Shown here piece by piece: positions 45,103 to 53,887 of a stretch of DNA of 64,000 nt. Within the stretch, counting starts at the first letter, position 1, and each line of letters starts with the position of its first letter. The position numbers and the translations under genes were made by a program. The stretch comes from Accumulibacter jenkinsii (GTDB lineage Bacteria > Pseudomonadota > Gammaproteobacteria > Burkholderiales > Rhodocyclaceae). Below the pieces are notes generated by a model. It made no database searches and was not told the DNA's origin. It saw only the letters and a list, made by a program, of their open reading frames with translations. The stretch covers positions 620,001 through 684,000 of the forward strand of contig JAZKUF010000001.1 of assembly GCA_036625225.1 (NCBI GenBank), read 5' to 3'.

Positions 45103-45369
45103 ACCAGCTCGGGCTTCGATGTCGGCGGCGCCAGCGCCGCCCATCACTGGGACCTGACCGAGCAGCCGTTTCGTAGCGTCTTTGTCTGCACTACCCAGCC
45201 CGTCCGCCGCAAGACGCACATTGTCCACGGCACGACATTCATCCTTCGGCACGTGGCCGAGGACAAGTTATTCGGGACGCGCGTCCTCTGGCGCGGGACC
45301 ACGATGGTCACACGAGGTCATGCTCCGATGCGCCTTCGGCGTACCAAGAAACTGGGAGGCTCGGTTTGA
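45103..45369 (+). pseudogene. AbiEi-like (type IV antitoxin) fragment
   Basis: An 88-codon open frame between stops, without a start of its own. The translated segment (SAAHHWDLTEQPFRSVFVCTTQ, then RKTHIVHGTTFILRHVAEDKLFGTRVLWRG) resembles the middle of AbiEi-type antitoxins. The last 20 residues (to the TGA overlapping the helicase TTG) look unrelated and may be the end of a different gene. The N-terminal helix-turn-helix and the rest are missing. Family assignment is from recollection of the pattern and is tentative. Confidence 0.35.
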
Positions 45370-47823
45370 ACGTCTTCGATTTCCGCCAGCACCTCGTGAA
45401 CGAGTACTCGGTGTTCACCCGCAGTTTCACGCGCATCAAGGCCGACGACATACAGTCGTACGTCACCAGGGCTTATGACTCGCAGAAGTACTGGCCCGAG
45501 CCACTGATCCAGGTCAATCCGAATTTCAAGCCGGGCGGGACCGTTCAACAGCTCGTGGAAGCCGGGCAACTACATCCCCAGTGCGCCGAGATTTTTCGCC
45601 TGGGCAAGAGCGACTCATCCGTCGGCATTCCGCTGCCCCTTCACACTCACCAACAAGAGGCCATCAGCCTTGCCGCAGCGGGTGAGAGTTCATTGCCACC
45701 CGCTACCTCGACCGGACCGAACTCGACCAGTTACGCACGCAGAGCTATGCCAACCTTTGCGAGCCGTGGGGATTCACGGAGGATGAGCGACCCGTTCCAG
45801 CGCGCTGGTTCGTTACACGCCGACCGAAAGACGACATGGGTCCTCGTGGTCGGAAGCTCAACCTCGACGATTTCCTGGTCATAGGTTCGAGCCGCTCGCG
45901 CATCGGGCGTGAATTGAAGAAGCCCAGCACCTGGGGCGGCGGCAACCCGTATGTGGGGCAGATCAAGGACGACACCTACCCCGAAGTCATCGCTGCACTG
46001 CTGAAGGCTGCCGAGAGCTACGGCCTCGTCCGCCAGAAAGAAACGGATGTGGGTGTTACCGGCTGGCAGCTGAACGGCGCGACTCTGCTGTGGTGCCCGG
46101 GTGACGGCGTCAGTCCCAAGCAATCGAGTGACAATCGGTTCTTTCGCAACCTGTACCGGAACATCGCGGGAATGCTTGCCAATCCCGAGCACCAGCTTTT
46201 CGATTTCGAGGCGCGGGAGCACACCGCGCAAGTCGAGCAAGCAGACCGCCTGGAGCGCGAGGCGCGTTTCCGCTTCACCGACAAGGACCGCAAGGAGTGG
46301 CGCGACAGGAAAGGGAGCGAACTGGAATGGCTGCCCGTCCTGTTCTGCTCGCCGACCATGGAGTTGGGCGTCGACATTTCGTCGCTCAACACCGTCTACA
46401 TGCGCAACGTGCCGCCCACGCCCGCCAACTATGCCCAGCGCAGCGGCCGAGCGGGGCGCGCCGCTCAACCGGCGCTGGCGATCACCTACTGCGCGAGCCA
46501 GAGCCCGAACGACCAGTATTATTTCCGCGACCCGGTGCGGATGGTCCATGGGCAGGTCCATCCGCCGACACTGGATCTGGCCAACCGCGAACTCGTGCAG
46601 AGCCACATGCACGCCATCTGGCTGGCCGAAACCGGCAAGAAGCTCGACAGCAGCATCCGCGGCCTGCTCGACATGAATCACCCGGACGCCCTGCCCATTC
46701 TGGAAGACCTGGCCCACGATCTGGACAAGCCGGATGCCAAGAAGCGCGCCCACCAGCGCGGCCTGGCCGTACTGGCCATGCTCAAGGGCGAGCTCACCGC
46801 GCAGCGCGCCCCTGGTTCACCGAGGCGTGGCCGGAGACCGTGTTCCAGCGCGCGTACAAGGAGCTTGATGAAGCGCTGAACCGTTGGCGGGATCTGTATC
46901 GCGCCACGGCGCGGCAAATTGAGCTGAACTTCAAGATCGAGAACAATCCGGCCGCCAGCGAGCGCGAACGCCGGGAAGCACAACAGCGCCATAACGAAGC
47001 ACGCAAGCAGCGCGACCTGCTGCTCGCCGGCGAGAGCGCCTTCAACTCGGACTTCTACACCTACCGCTACCTGGCGAGCCAGGGCTTCCTGCCCGGCTAC
47101 AACTTCCCGCGCCTTCCTCTGCTGGCCTACATTCCCGCGCGCCGGGGCAACATCGGCCGCGAGAGCTTTCTCTCCCGTCCGCGCTTCCTGGCGCTGGGCG
47201 AGTTCGGTCCGTACAGCCTCATCTATCACGAAGGCAGCCAGTACCGGGTCACCAAAGCGCTACTCACCATCACCAGCCAGGACCAGGTCACCGAGGGCGC
47301 CCGCCTGGCCACCGAGGTGGCGCGCCTGTGTCCGTCATGCGGCTATGGCCACTTCCGTTCGCAAGGCGCTGAAAATCATGCACTTCAAGCGCCCGGCCGA
47401 AGGACAGCCGTGGCTCAAGGCTGCGCTCGACGAGGAATTGAACGACGACGGCCAGCCCCTCTGCGAAGCGGGCTGCTACAAATGCCTGCTTTCCTACTAC
47501 AACCAGCCCGATCACGCGCTCATCGACCGTCAGGACGAAGAGGCAGGTGGCCTGGTGCTGGAGATGCTGTGCCGCCTCACGCAGTCCGAAGCCAGGCTCG
47601 GTACTCAGGGGCGGTCAGCCGAGCAGCACAGCGCCGAGTTGGCTCGTACGGCAGGCAGTACGCTGGAGCATGCCTGGCTGGCTTATGTCGAGCAGCATGG
47701 CCACCGCAAGCCCGATCGTGGCCAGCACACCATCGCTCAAGCGCGCACCAGCGCCGACTTTTTCTACGACGAATACCAGTTGGCAGTCTTCATCGACGGC
47801 TCCCATCACGCAGCCGCGGGTCA
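45366..47823 (+). pseudogene. DUF1998-type DEAD/DEAH helicase, broken by deletions and frameshifts
   Basis: Four segments in different frames resemble parts of one large defence-associated helicase. Segment 45366-45688 is the N-terminus (MNVFDFRQHLVNEYS to HTHQQEAISLAAAGES), ending just where the Walker A loop should follow. Segment 45688-46805 is the C-terminal helicase lobe (FCSPTMELGVDISSLN, NYAQRSGRAGR). Segment 46806-47350 continues in another frame to CPSCGYGHF. Segment 47345-47823 has CEAGCYKCLLSYYNQPDH and ends at VFIDGSHH. The ATPase core is absent and at least three junctions change frame, so it cannot be functional. TTG start with GGGAGG. MrfA/DrmA-like helicases are relatives. Confidence 0.75.
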
Positions 47824-48153
47824 ATGTGCTACTGGCGCGGCCGATGCTGCGTCACCGGCCTTGCCGTGCCGGAACTGCTGCGGGCCTCCCACATCAAGCC
47901 GTGGGCGTTGTGCGACTCGGACGACGAGCGACTCGATGTGTTCAATGGACTACTGCTCGCTCCGCATCTGGATGCGCTCTTCGACGGCGGTTGGGTGAGC
48001 GTTGGTGAGGCGGGCGAGCTGTTGGTGTCGAGCGCGCTACCGCATGAGGCGCTGGTCTTGTTCGACCTTCAACACTCACTTCGGGTCGCTTACCTGAGCT
48101 CGCAGCACCAGCGCTACATGGGTTTCCATCGCGTCGAAGTGTTCAGGCAATGA
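47824..48153 (+). pseudogene. HNH endonuclease, C-terminal fragment
   Basis: 109 codons with the HNH pattern CCVTGLAVPELLRASHIKPWA...ERLDVFNGLLLAPHLDALFDGGW. The N-terminal part expected before the HNH domain is missing, and the fragment abuts the helicase tail in a different frame. The His-Ile-Lys-Pro-Trp and the downstream Asn/His residues are kept, so the nuclease fold itself may be intact, but no proper start or ribosome site exists except the ATG at 47824. Confidence 0.65.
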
Positions 48154-48568
48154 GCACCCTGCGGCGCTTTGCGATGGGGCAGACTGCGATACCGGCTTCG
48201 ACAGCCTGGTATCTCGCTGATTTGGGCGAATTCCGCGGCAAGCAGGAGCGGGTACGGGAGGGGGTGCGAAATGAAGGCCGAAAAACCAATCTCCAGCACT
48301 GGCACGGCTTCCCGCCCGTTCTTTTTGTTCAAGGTCGGCCAGCGCTGGCGGTGGGCTGAACGTCGCGGACAGTCGGGGCGAGCGCGCGGCAGCGTGCATC
48401 GGAAGAGTGCCTGGCCAATCTCCGGCGCACCGTGATGAAGCGCACAGCTCATCACGCCAGGCGATGATACCGTTTCAACCCTAGTTCGATCAATGGCTTA
48501 CGGCAGCGACGATGGCTCGCACGATTCTTGCTGCCCGGTGAGCGGGATTTTTGGCAAAGGTTGCAGCG
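48154..48568. other. Intergenic region, no gene seen
   Basis: About 415 bp after the HNH fragment. Short open frames on both strands lack ribosome sites and recognisable domains. It may be the right edge of the decayed island. AAAGG at about 48556 serves the next gene. Confidence 0.5.
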
Positions 48569-49546
48569 ATGAACAATGTCCACCGACTCGAATGGCCCGC
48601 GAATGGCGAAGCACCGCCTTGCGAGGGAACGCGAAGAATCATCGACAATCAGGAGCGGGTGCTCTACGACGGCTACTGGATCAAGACCTACCCGGTTCCT
48701 GCCGACTCCCTGCAGGCGAAGAAGCTGCTGATCGAGGCGCTCTCGCGACGCCTGTTCAACCACACCGAGCACGGGCTCAATATTCCGGGGCACCGGCTGG
48801 GCGAAGCGCGGCGCAGTTACCAGACGGAGACCGAGCCGGCCCGGCGTCGGGTCAAGGCGGCGATGCTTGCCGGCGCCCTCTTCAACCGCGCCACCGACAT
48901 TTTCCGGAAACTCGTCGAATTGCAGGCGGACGGCATCGAGATCCACAGCGACGACCCGCTGATGCGCGAATGCGGTCAATGCCTGCTCGACGCCATCGAC
49001 CTGGGCCACGTCGTTCTCCACCGCAGCGGCGAAGAGGGGATCGACGAACTCTGGGGCGAGCCTTTCCGGGCCTTTTCGGTTTCGATCGAGGAATTCTACG
49101 AAAGCCGCTACATCAAGATCGGCCAGAGCATGCGCGACATCGACCGCATCGCCCAGGCCATGGTCGCGAGCTTCAGCCGCATCCCCGCTTTTGCCGCCAT
49201 CGAAACCCCGGTCCGCAATTTTGCCCACGCGGCCAGAATCAAGACCGAGACCCTGCGCACCGACCCGGACATTTTCGACGTCTGGGCACAGCTGGTGACC
49301 GCCGGCGAACGGCTGGCCAACTTCACGCCCATGCAAGTGACCAAATTCCAGGGAGAACGCGGCGACCGCTTCGTGTACCGCGTTTCCGATGGCCTCCAGC
49401 TGCTCCGTAACGGCCGCGCCCTGGTCTTCTACATCGCCCGGGCGCGCACGCCGATGCCCCGCAGCACCAGCGAATACATCGAACACTGCGAAACTTACCT
49501 CGCCACCGGCCGCGTCCCCTGCCTGCCCGCCCCCTTGCCGGCCTGA
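48569..49546 (+). CDS. Conserved-looking hypothetical protein (325 aa)
   Basis: No family recognised. It is a soluble protein with no signal peptide or membrane helix. The N-terminal part holds RIIDNQERVLYDGYWIKTYPVPADSL; the middle is helical (LIEALSRRLFNHTEHGLNIPG, AGALFNRATDIFRKLVELQ); and the second half has SVSIEEFYESRYIKIGQSMRDIDRIAQAM. The ATG at 48569 has AAAGG eight bases upstream. Codon use matches core genes and the frame is long and clean, so it is likely real and expressed. It stands alone between the decayed island and the stress genes. Confidence 0.65.
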   Translation: MNNVHRLEWPANGEAPPCEGTRRIIDNQERVLYDGYWIKTYPVPADSLQAKKLLIEALSRRLFNHTEHGLNIPGHRLGEARRSYQTETEPARRRVKAAMLAGALFNRATDIFRKLVELQADGIEIHSDDPLMRECGQCLLDAIDLGHVVLHRSGEEGIDELWGEPFRAFSVSIEEFYESRYIKIGQSMRDIDRIAQAMVASFSRIPAFAAIETPVRNFAHAARIKTETLRTDPDIFDVWAQLVTAGERLANFTPMQVTKFQGERGDRFVYRVSDGLQLLRNGRALVFYIARARTPMPRSTSEYIEHCETYLATGRVPCLPAPLPA

Positions 49547-49804
49547 CTGCGACAGGAAAACACTTCGGGCGCCGGGCTGCCGGCAGATCGTCCAGGATGC
49601 CGGGTCAGTCGTTCCCGGCCTTGCCGACCGGCAACGCCCTCGATCCGTCGCACTCGAGGCGGCGACCGATGGGGGACAGCGCGAAACAGACGAGCCAGTG
49701 GATGAGGCCGATGACCGACCGGTGAACTGCGCTCACCAAACACGAGGTCCGGCGATCGCGGGTGATCAGCAATCGGTCACGAGGGACGACAGCGGAAGGG
49801 GATT

Positions 49805-50017
49805 CTAGACGCGGTCATCCCGGTTACTCTCCTCGAACTTCCTGATCTGCTCGTCGGCCTCGTCCTTCGTGATGCCGTAGCGCTCCTGCAACTTGCCGGC
49901 CAATTCGATGCGCTTGCCGGAAATCATGTCCAGTTCGTCGTCCGTGAGTTTGCCCCACTGGGTTTTCACCTTGCCCTTGAATTGCTTCCAGTTACCTTCG
50001 ACGATATCCCAGTTCAT
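49805..50017 (-). CDS. CsbD family stress-response protein
   Basis: A 70-residue CsbD-like protein: MNWDIVEGNWKQFKGKVKTQWGKLTDDELDMI is the hallmark start, followed by GKRIELAGKLQERYGITKDEADEQIRKFE. Such proteins are abundant under general stress; their function is unknown. GGAG lies six bases upstream. It is divergent from the DUF3309 gene, with two CRP/FNR-like palindromes in the 474-bp region between. Confidence 0.9.
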   Translation of the reverse strand: MNWDIVEGNWKQFKGKVKTQWGKLTDDELDMISGKRIELAGKLQERYGITKDEADEQIRKFEESNRDDRV

Positions 50018-50330
50018 CTCGAACTCCTTTTCTCGGAAAGCGACGGGCGGAATTACCCGTCGGGTATCACTGTTCTCCCCTGCCCTGGCCACTCCTGACC
50101 CGCACTGTGCGGCGTACGGTGTCAGACGGCCGGACGGGGAAGCGAAAGCGGTGCGCCGACGAACACCAGCAGACCGCTGCAAAGACAAGCACTTACGCGG
50201 TTGCCAGCGTATTCCCGGGGTCCGACCCGGTCTGTACGCTGGCCCACTTTGCTCGCTTTGATCGGAACCAAGATGCGAACCGATGTGCCCCCACCAGCGG
50301 CGCATTTTTGCCTTCGCTTGCCGCCTGATC

Positions 50331-50346
50331 TGTGCACCAGCGCACA
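50331..50346. promoter_or_regulatory. CRP/FNR-like palindrome 1
   Basis: TGTGCACCAGCGCACA has a 5-6-5 architecture (TGTGC-N6-GCACA) like CRP/FNR-superfamily operators. It lies about 145 bp before the DUF3309 start. Confidence 0.5.
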
Positions 50347-50387
50347 GGGGGCATTGGCAGTTCGCGGCAAAGAGCAGCAGGCTTCTG

Positions 50388-50403
50388 TGTACGGTGCCGT
50401 ACA
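50388..50403. promoter_or_regulatory. CRP/FNR-like palindrome 2
   Basis: TGTACGGTGCCGTACA is symmetric except for the central two bases, with the form TGTRC-N6-GYACA. It lies about 90 bp before the DUF3309 ATG. Confidence 0.55.
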
Positions 50404-50491
50404 GACCCTGGCCTTCGTCTGAGTAGCATGAAAAGAACGGCGCAGAAGACAAATCGTGAGCGCCGCAACGATCGATTTCGGGAGAACTGAA

Positions 50492-50650
50492 ATGACACTG
50501 GGAACGATTCTGCTGATCATCATGGTCCTGCTGCTGATCGGGGCGATTCCGGCATGGCCGCACAGCCGGGGATGGGGTTATGGTCCCAGCGGTGGTATCG
50601 GGCTGGTGGTGCTGGTCCTGCTGATTCTGTTGCTGACGGGGCGACTATAG
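50492..50650 (+). CDS. DUF3309 small membrane protein
   Basis: A 52-residue protein with two hydrophobic helices (TLGTILLIIMVLLLIGAIPAW and GIGLVVLVLLILLLTG) joined by the PHSRGWGYGPSGG loop characteristic of DUF3309. An inner-membrane location is expected. GGGAG precedes the ATG at 50492. The family often accompanies stress genes; the function is unknown. Confidence 0.85.
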   Translation: MTLGTILLIIMVLLLIGAIPAWPHSRGWGYGPSGGIGLVVLVLLILLLTGRL

Positions 50651-50681
50651 GCTGTTGCGACTATAGGCTGTAGCTCGTAGC

Positions 50682-51248
50682 CTAGTCCTGCATTCCCTGG
50701 AGCAGGGACGACAGGTCTTCGGCATGCTCCTCTTCGCTCGCGAGGATTTCTTCCAGCATGCGGCGCGTGCTCGGATCGTGGTCACCAAGATAGGCAATCA
50801 GCTCGCGATAGCTCTCGATGGCGATTCGCTCGGCAACCAGGTCTTCGGTGATCATGCTTTTCAACGTATCACCCTCGACGTATTCGGCATGGCTGCGCGC
50901 AGCCAGTCCGTCGGGCGAGAAATTCGGCTCGCCGCAAAGCTCGATGATGCGCTTGGCGAGCAGGTCGGCATGCGCCATCTCCTCGACCGCATGCTCGAGG
51001 AATTCGGCCGCGACCGGCGCGGCGTGAATGCCGGCAGCCATGAAGTAGTGGCGCTTGTAACGAAGCACGCAAACCAGCTCGGTGGCCAGCGCTTCGTTCA
51101 GGGCCTCGATGACATGCTCGCGATTGGCCGCATAGCCGGGCGTTACCGCGCCCTTCTCGAGGTCCTGTCGGGCGCGTTGGCGCAAGGTCGGGATGTCGGA
51201 AAGCAGTGACCGGGCCGGCGAATGTTGATCAAGAGCGGTGACGTTCAT
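50682..51248 (-). CDS. Ferritin-like (bacterioferritin-type) protein
   Basis: A 188-residue four-helix ferritin-like protein. The iron-ligand pattern is visible: ALNEALATELVCVLRYKRHYF, EFLEHAVEEMAHADLLAKRI, DLVAERIAIESYRELI and EEILASEEEHAEDLSSLL, giving the expected Glu/His ligands of a di-iron site. The start at 51248 has a perfect AGGAGG. It is convergent with the DUF3309 gene. A palindrome at 51304-51319 lies 56 bp upstream of its start. It may store iron or protect DNA and protein under oxidative stress. Confidence 0.85.
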   Translation of the reverse strand: MNVTALDQHSPARSLLSDIPTLRQRARQDLEKGAVTPGYAANREHVIEALNEALATELVCVLRYKRHYFMAAGIHAAPVAAEFLEHAVEEMAHADLLAKRIIELCGEPNFSPDGLAARSHAEYVEGDTLKSMITEDLVAERIAIESYRELIAYLGDHDPSTRRMLEEILASEEEHAEDLSSLLQGMQD

Positions 51249-51303
51249 GGACTGATCCTCCTGGGTTGATGGCGGCATTGTCCCTTGCCCGGCCGGTGGA
51301 TTC

Positions 51304-51319
51304 TGTGCGCCGGCGTACA
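51304..51319. promoter_or_regulatory. CRP/FNR-like palindrome 3
   Basis: TGTGCGCCGGCGTACA, same TGTRC-N6-GYACA form as those at 50331 and 50388, is located 56 bp upstream of the ferritin-like gene start. Confidence 0.5.
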
Positions 51320-51378
51320 TTGTCGGCGCAGCGCCGGGAAGCGATTCGCAACCACCGGCGCTGCGCCGCCACCGTCAG

Positions 51379-52881
51379 TCACCGCCGCCGGGAGCCGCCG
51401 CCGAGGATCGATCCCAGCACGCCGCGAATGATCTCGCGGCCGACCTGTGAGCCGACGGCACGTGCCGCACTCTTGGCTGCCGTCTCGATCACCGAATCGC
51501 CTCGCCGCGCCCGGCTGCTGCCGGAACCACCGCCGAAAAGACCACCCAGACTGTCGAGCCAGCCGCCGCCGGCAGCCGGCGTTGCCGCTTCGCCGGCGTT
51601 CGCCTGGCCGGCACCCGCCTTGAGTTTCTCGTACGCCGACTCGCGGTCGATGCTCTCTTCGTAATGGCCGTAAATGGCGGAAGCGGTGATCACCGCCTGC
51701 CGTTCCGCGGTGCTCTGCGGACCGATGCGCGACGCCGGCGGCAGAATGAAGGCACGCTCGACGACGTTTGGCCGGCCCTGCTCGTCGAGGAAGGAAACCA
51801 GCGCCTCGCCGACGCCGAGTTCGGTGATCGCCGTCTCGGCAGCGAACTTCGGGTTGGCGCGCAGGGTCTGTGCCGCCGCCTTGACCGCCTTCTGGTCGCG
51901 CGGCGTGAAGGCGCGCAGCGCATGCTGAACGCGGTTGCCGAGCTGACCGAGAACGGTATCGGGAAGATCGAGCGGATTCTGGGTCACGAAATAGATGCCG
52001 ACCCCTTTCGAGCGGATCAGGCGCACCACCTGCTCGATCTTCTGCAGCAGGGCAGGCGGCGCTTCATTGAACAGCAGATGCGCTTCGTCGAAGAAGAAGA
52101 CCAGCTTGGGTTTGTCGAGATCGCCAACTTCGGGCAGCTGCTCGAACAACTCCGCCAGCAGCCAGAGCAGGAAAGTCGAGTAGAGGCGCGGCGAAGCCAT
52201 CAACTTCTCGCCGGCGAGGATATTGACCATCCCCTTGCCATCGGCGGTCTGCATCAGGTCGGCGATGTCGAGCATCGGTTCACCGAAGAAAATCTCGCCG
52301 CCTTGCTCGCCGAGGTTCAGCAGCCCGCGCTGGATGGCACCAATCGACGCGGCCGAGACATTGCCGTATTCGGTCGTGAAGCTTCTGGCGTTCTCTCCGA
52401 CGTACTGAATCATCGCCCGCAGATCCTTGAGGTCGAGCAGCAGCAAACCATTGTCATCGGCAATGCGGAACACCAGCTGCAGCACCCCGGCCTGGGTGTC
52501 GTTCAGATTGAGCAGGCGGGCGAGCAATAGCGGCCCCATGTCGGATACCGTCGCGCGCACCGGATGTCCCTGCATCCCGAACACGTCCCAGAAGGTGACC
52601 GGACAACTCGCCGGCGCCCAATCGTCGATCGCGAGCGCGTCGAGACGCGCCTGCAGCCGGGGCGTCAGGCTGCCGGCTGCGGCGAGACCGGAGAGATCAC
52701 CCTTGACGTCGGCCATGAAGACCGGCACGCCGATCGCCGAGAAACGTTCGGCGAGCAGCTGCAGGGTGATCGTCTTGCCGGTCCCGGTGGCACCGGTGAT
52801 CAGGCCATGCCGGTTGGCCAGCGCCGGCAGGAGGGCCAGCTCGGTGTCCTGGTGGCGGGCAATGATGAGGGGTTTGACCAT
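51379..52881 (-). CDS. HerA-like ATPase (DUF853/YjgR family)
   Basis: A 500-residue FtsK/HerA-type P-loop ATPase. The Walker A GATGTGKT is at residues 30-37 and Walker B LVFFFDEAHLLF lies near residue 268; SKGVGIYFVTQNPLDLP and NRVQHALRAFTPRDQKAV are hallmark DUF853 blocks. The C-terminal 90 residues are Gly/Ala/Ser-rich (SLGGLFGGGSGSSRARRG), low-complexity, ending GGGSRRR. The ATG at 52881 has GGAG upstream. Unlike archaeal HerA it is not next to a NurA nuclease. Role unknown; probably DNA-related. Confidence 0.88.
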   Translation of the reverse strand: MVKPLIIARHQDTELALLPALANRHGLITGATGTGKTITLQLLAERFSAIGVPVFMADVKGDLSGLAAAGSLTPRLQARLDALAIDDWAPASCPVTFWDVFGMQGHPVRATVSDMGPLLLARLLNLNDTQAGVLQLVFRIADDNGLLLLDLKDLRAMIQYVGENARSFTTEYGNVSAASIGAIQRGLLNLGEQGGEIFFGEPMLDIADLMQTADGKGMVNILAGEKLMASPRLYSTFLLWLLAELFEQLPEVGDLDKPKLVFFFDEAHLLFNEAPPALLQKIEQVVRLIRSKGVGIYFVTQNPLDLPDTVLGQLGNRVQHALRAFTPRDQKAVKAAAQTLRANPKFAAETAITELGVGEALVSFLDEQGRPNVVERAFILPPASRIGPQSTAERQAVITASAIYGHYEESIDRESAYEKLKAGAGQANAGEAATPAAGGGWLDSLGGLFGGGSGSSRARRGDSVIETAAKSAARAVGSQVGREIIRGVLGSILGGGSRRR

Positions 52882-53025
52882 GATCGACTCCGGAAAATAA
52901 TGACAGAAACGGAAGGCAATACGGGAAGTGCTAGAATGCGGCGCTTGATTATCAACCATTTGCGACCGGTTTTGTTGCCCCGGCCGACAACCGAACGACA
53001 TCGGCAGCAATCATGAGAGGTCAGC

Positions 53026-53748
53026 ATGGCAGGACACTCCAAGTGGGCCAACATCCAGCACCGCAAGGGTCGCCAGGATGAGAAGCGCAGCGCATCGTTT
53101 TCCAAGATCGCCAAGGAAATCACCGTCTCCGCCAAGATGGGCGGCGGCGATCCCTCCTTCAACCCGCGTCTGCGCCTGGCGATCGACAAGGGCAAAGGGG
53201 TCAACATGCCCAGGGACAAGATCGACAACGCGATCAAGAAAGGCACCGGCGAGCTCGAAGGCGTCGAGTACGTCGAGATCCGCTATGAAGGTTACGGGAT
53301 CGGTGGCGCCGCGGTCATCGTCGATTGCCTGACCGACAACAAGACGCGCACCGTCGCCGACGTCCGTCACGCCTTCAACAAGTATGGCGGCAACCTCGGC
53401 ACCGATGGTTGTGTCGCTTTCCAGTTCAGGCACTGCGGGCAGCTCCTGTTTGCCCCCGGCACCGACGAAGCGGCGCTGATGGATGCGGCGATCGAAGCCG
53501 GCGCCGACGACGTCCTGACCAACGACGACGGCTCGGTCGAGGTGATCACCGCGCCCAACGACTACATGGCGGTCAAGGACGCGCTCGAGGCCGCCGGTTT
53601 CAGGTCCGAGTATGGCGGCGTGGCGATGAAGGCCGAAAACGAGACCCCGCTCGCCGGCGACGAAGCGCTGCGCATGCAGAAACTGATCGACGCACTCGAA
53701 AGCCTGGATGACGTGCAGGAGGTCTATACCAGCGTGGTGATGGACTGA
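53026..53748 (+). CDS. YebC/PmpR-family regulatory protein
   Basis: A 240-residue protein of the widely conserved YebC family: MAGHSKWANIQHRKGRQDEKR at the start, NPRLRLAIDKGKGVNMPRDKIDNAIKKG, and the acidic C-terminal part. Members have been linked both to transcriptional control and to helping ribosomes through proline-rich stretches. AGAGG precedes the ATG. In many bacteria it precedes ruvC, but not here. Confidence 0.95.
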   Translation: MAGHSKWANIQHRKGRQDEKRSASFSKIAKEITVSAKMGGGDPSFNPRLRLAIDKGKGVNMPRDKIDNAIKKGTGELEGVEYVEIRYEGYGIGGAAVIVDCLTDNKTRTVADVRHAFNKYGGNLGTDGCVAFQFRHCGQLLFAPGTDEAALMDAAIEAGADDVLTNDDGSVEVITAPNDYMAVKDALEAAGFRSEYGGVAMKAENETPLAGDEALRMQKLIDALESLDDVQEVYTSVVMD

Positions 53749-53887
53749 TGCTTGCGGCCACAGGGCTCGCGCGCCCCGCCTGGCGGCAGGCGAGGCGAGC
53801 CACATGCCGTTCAGCATCCCAGCAGGAGCCCACGGTTTAGCGTAGCATTCCGTCCGCCAACAACCCAACGCCGTCAGCAGACAGCCC

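Larger units (their letters stand above)
50018..50491. other. Divergent regulatory region between CsbD and DUF3309 genes
   Basis: No gene is credible here. It contains palindromes at 50331-50346 and 50388-50403 (listed separately) and a further inverted repeat GACGG/CCGTC near 50041-50060. Confidence 0.55.

Noticed and set aside
50388..50403. LexA (SOS) box
   Set aside because: The flanking CTGT and ACAG are 12 bases apart here, not the 8 of the LexA box; the 5-6-5 CRP/FNR-like form fits all three sites better.
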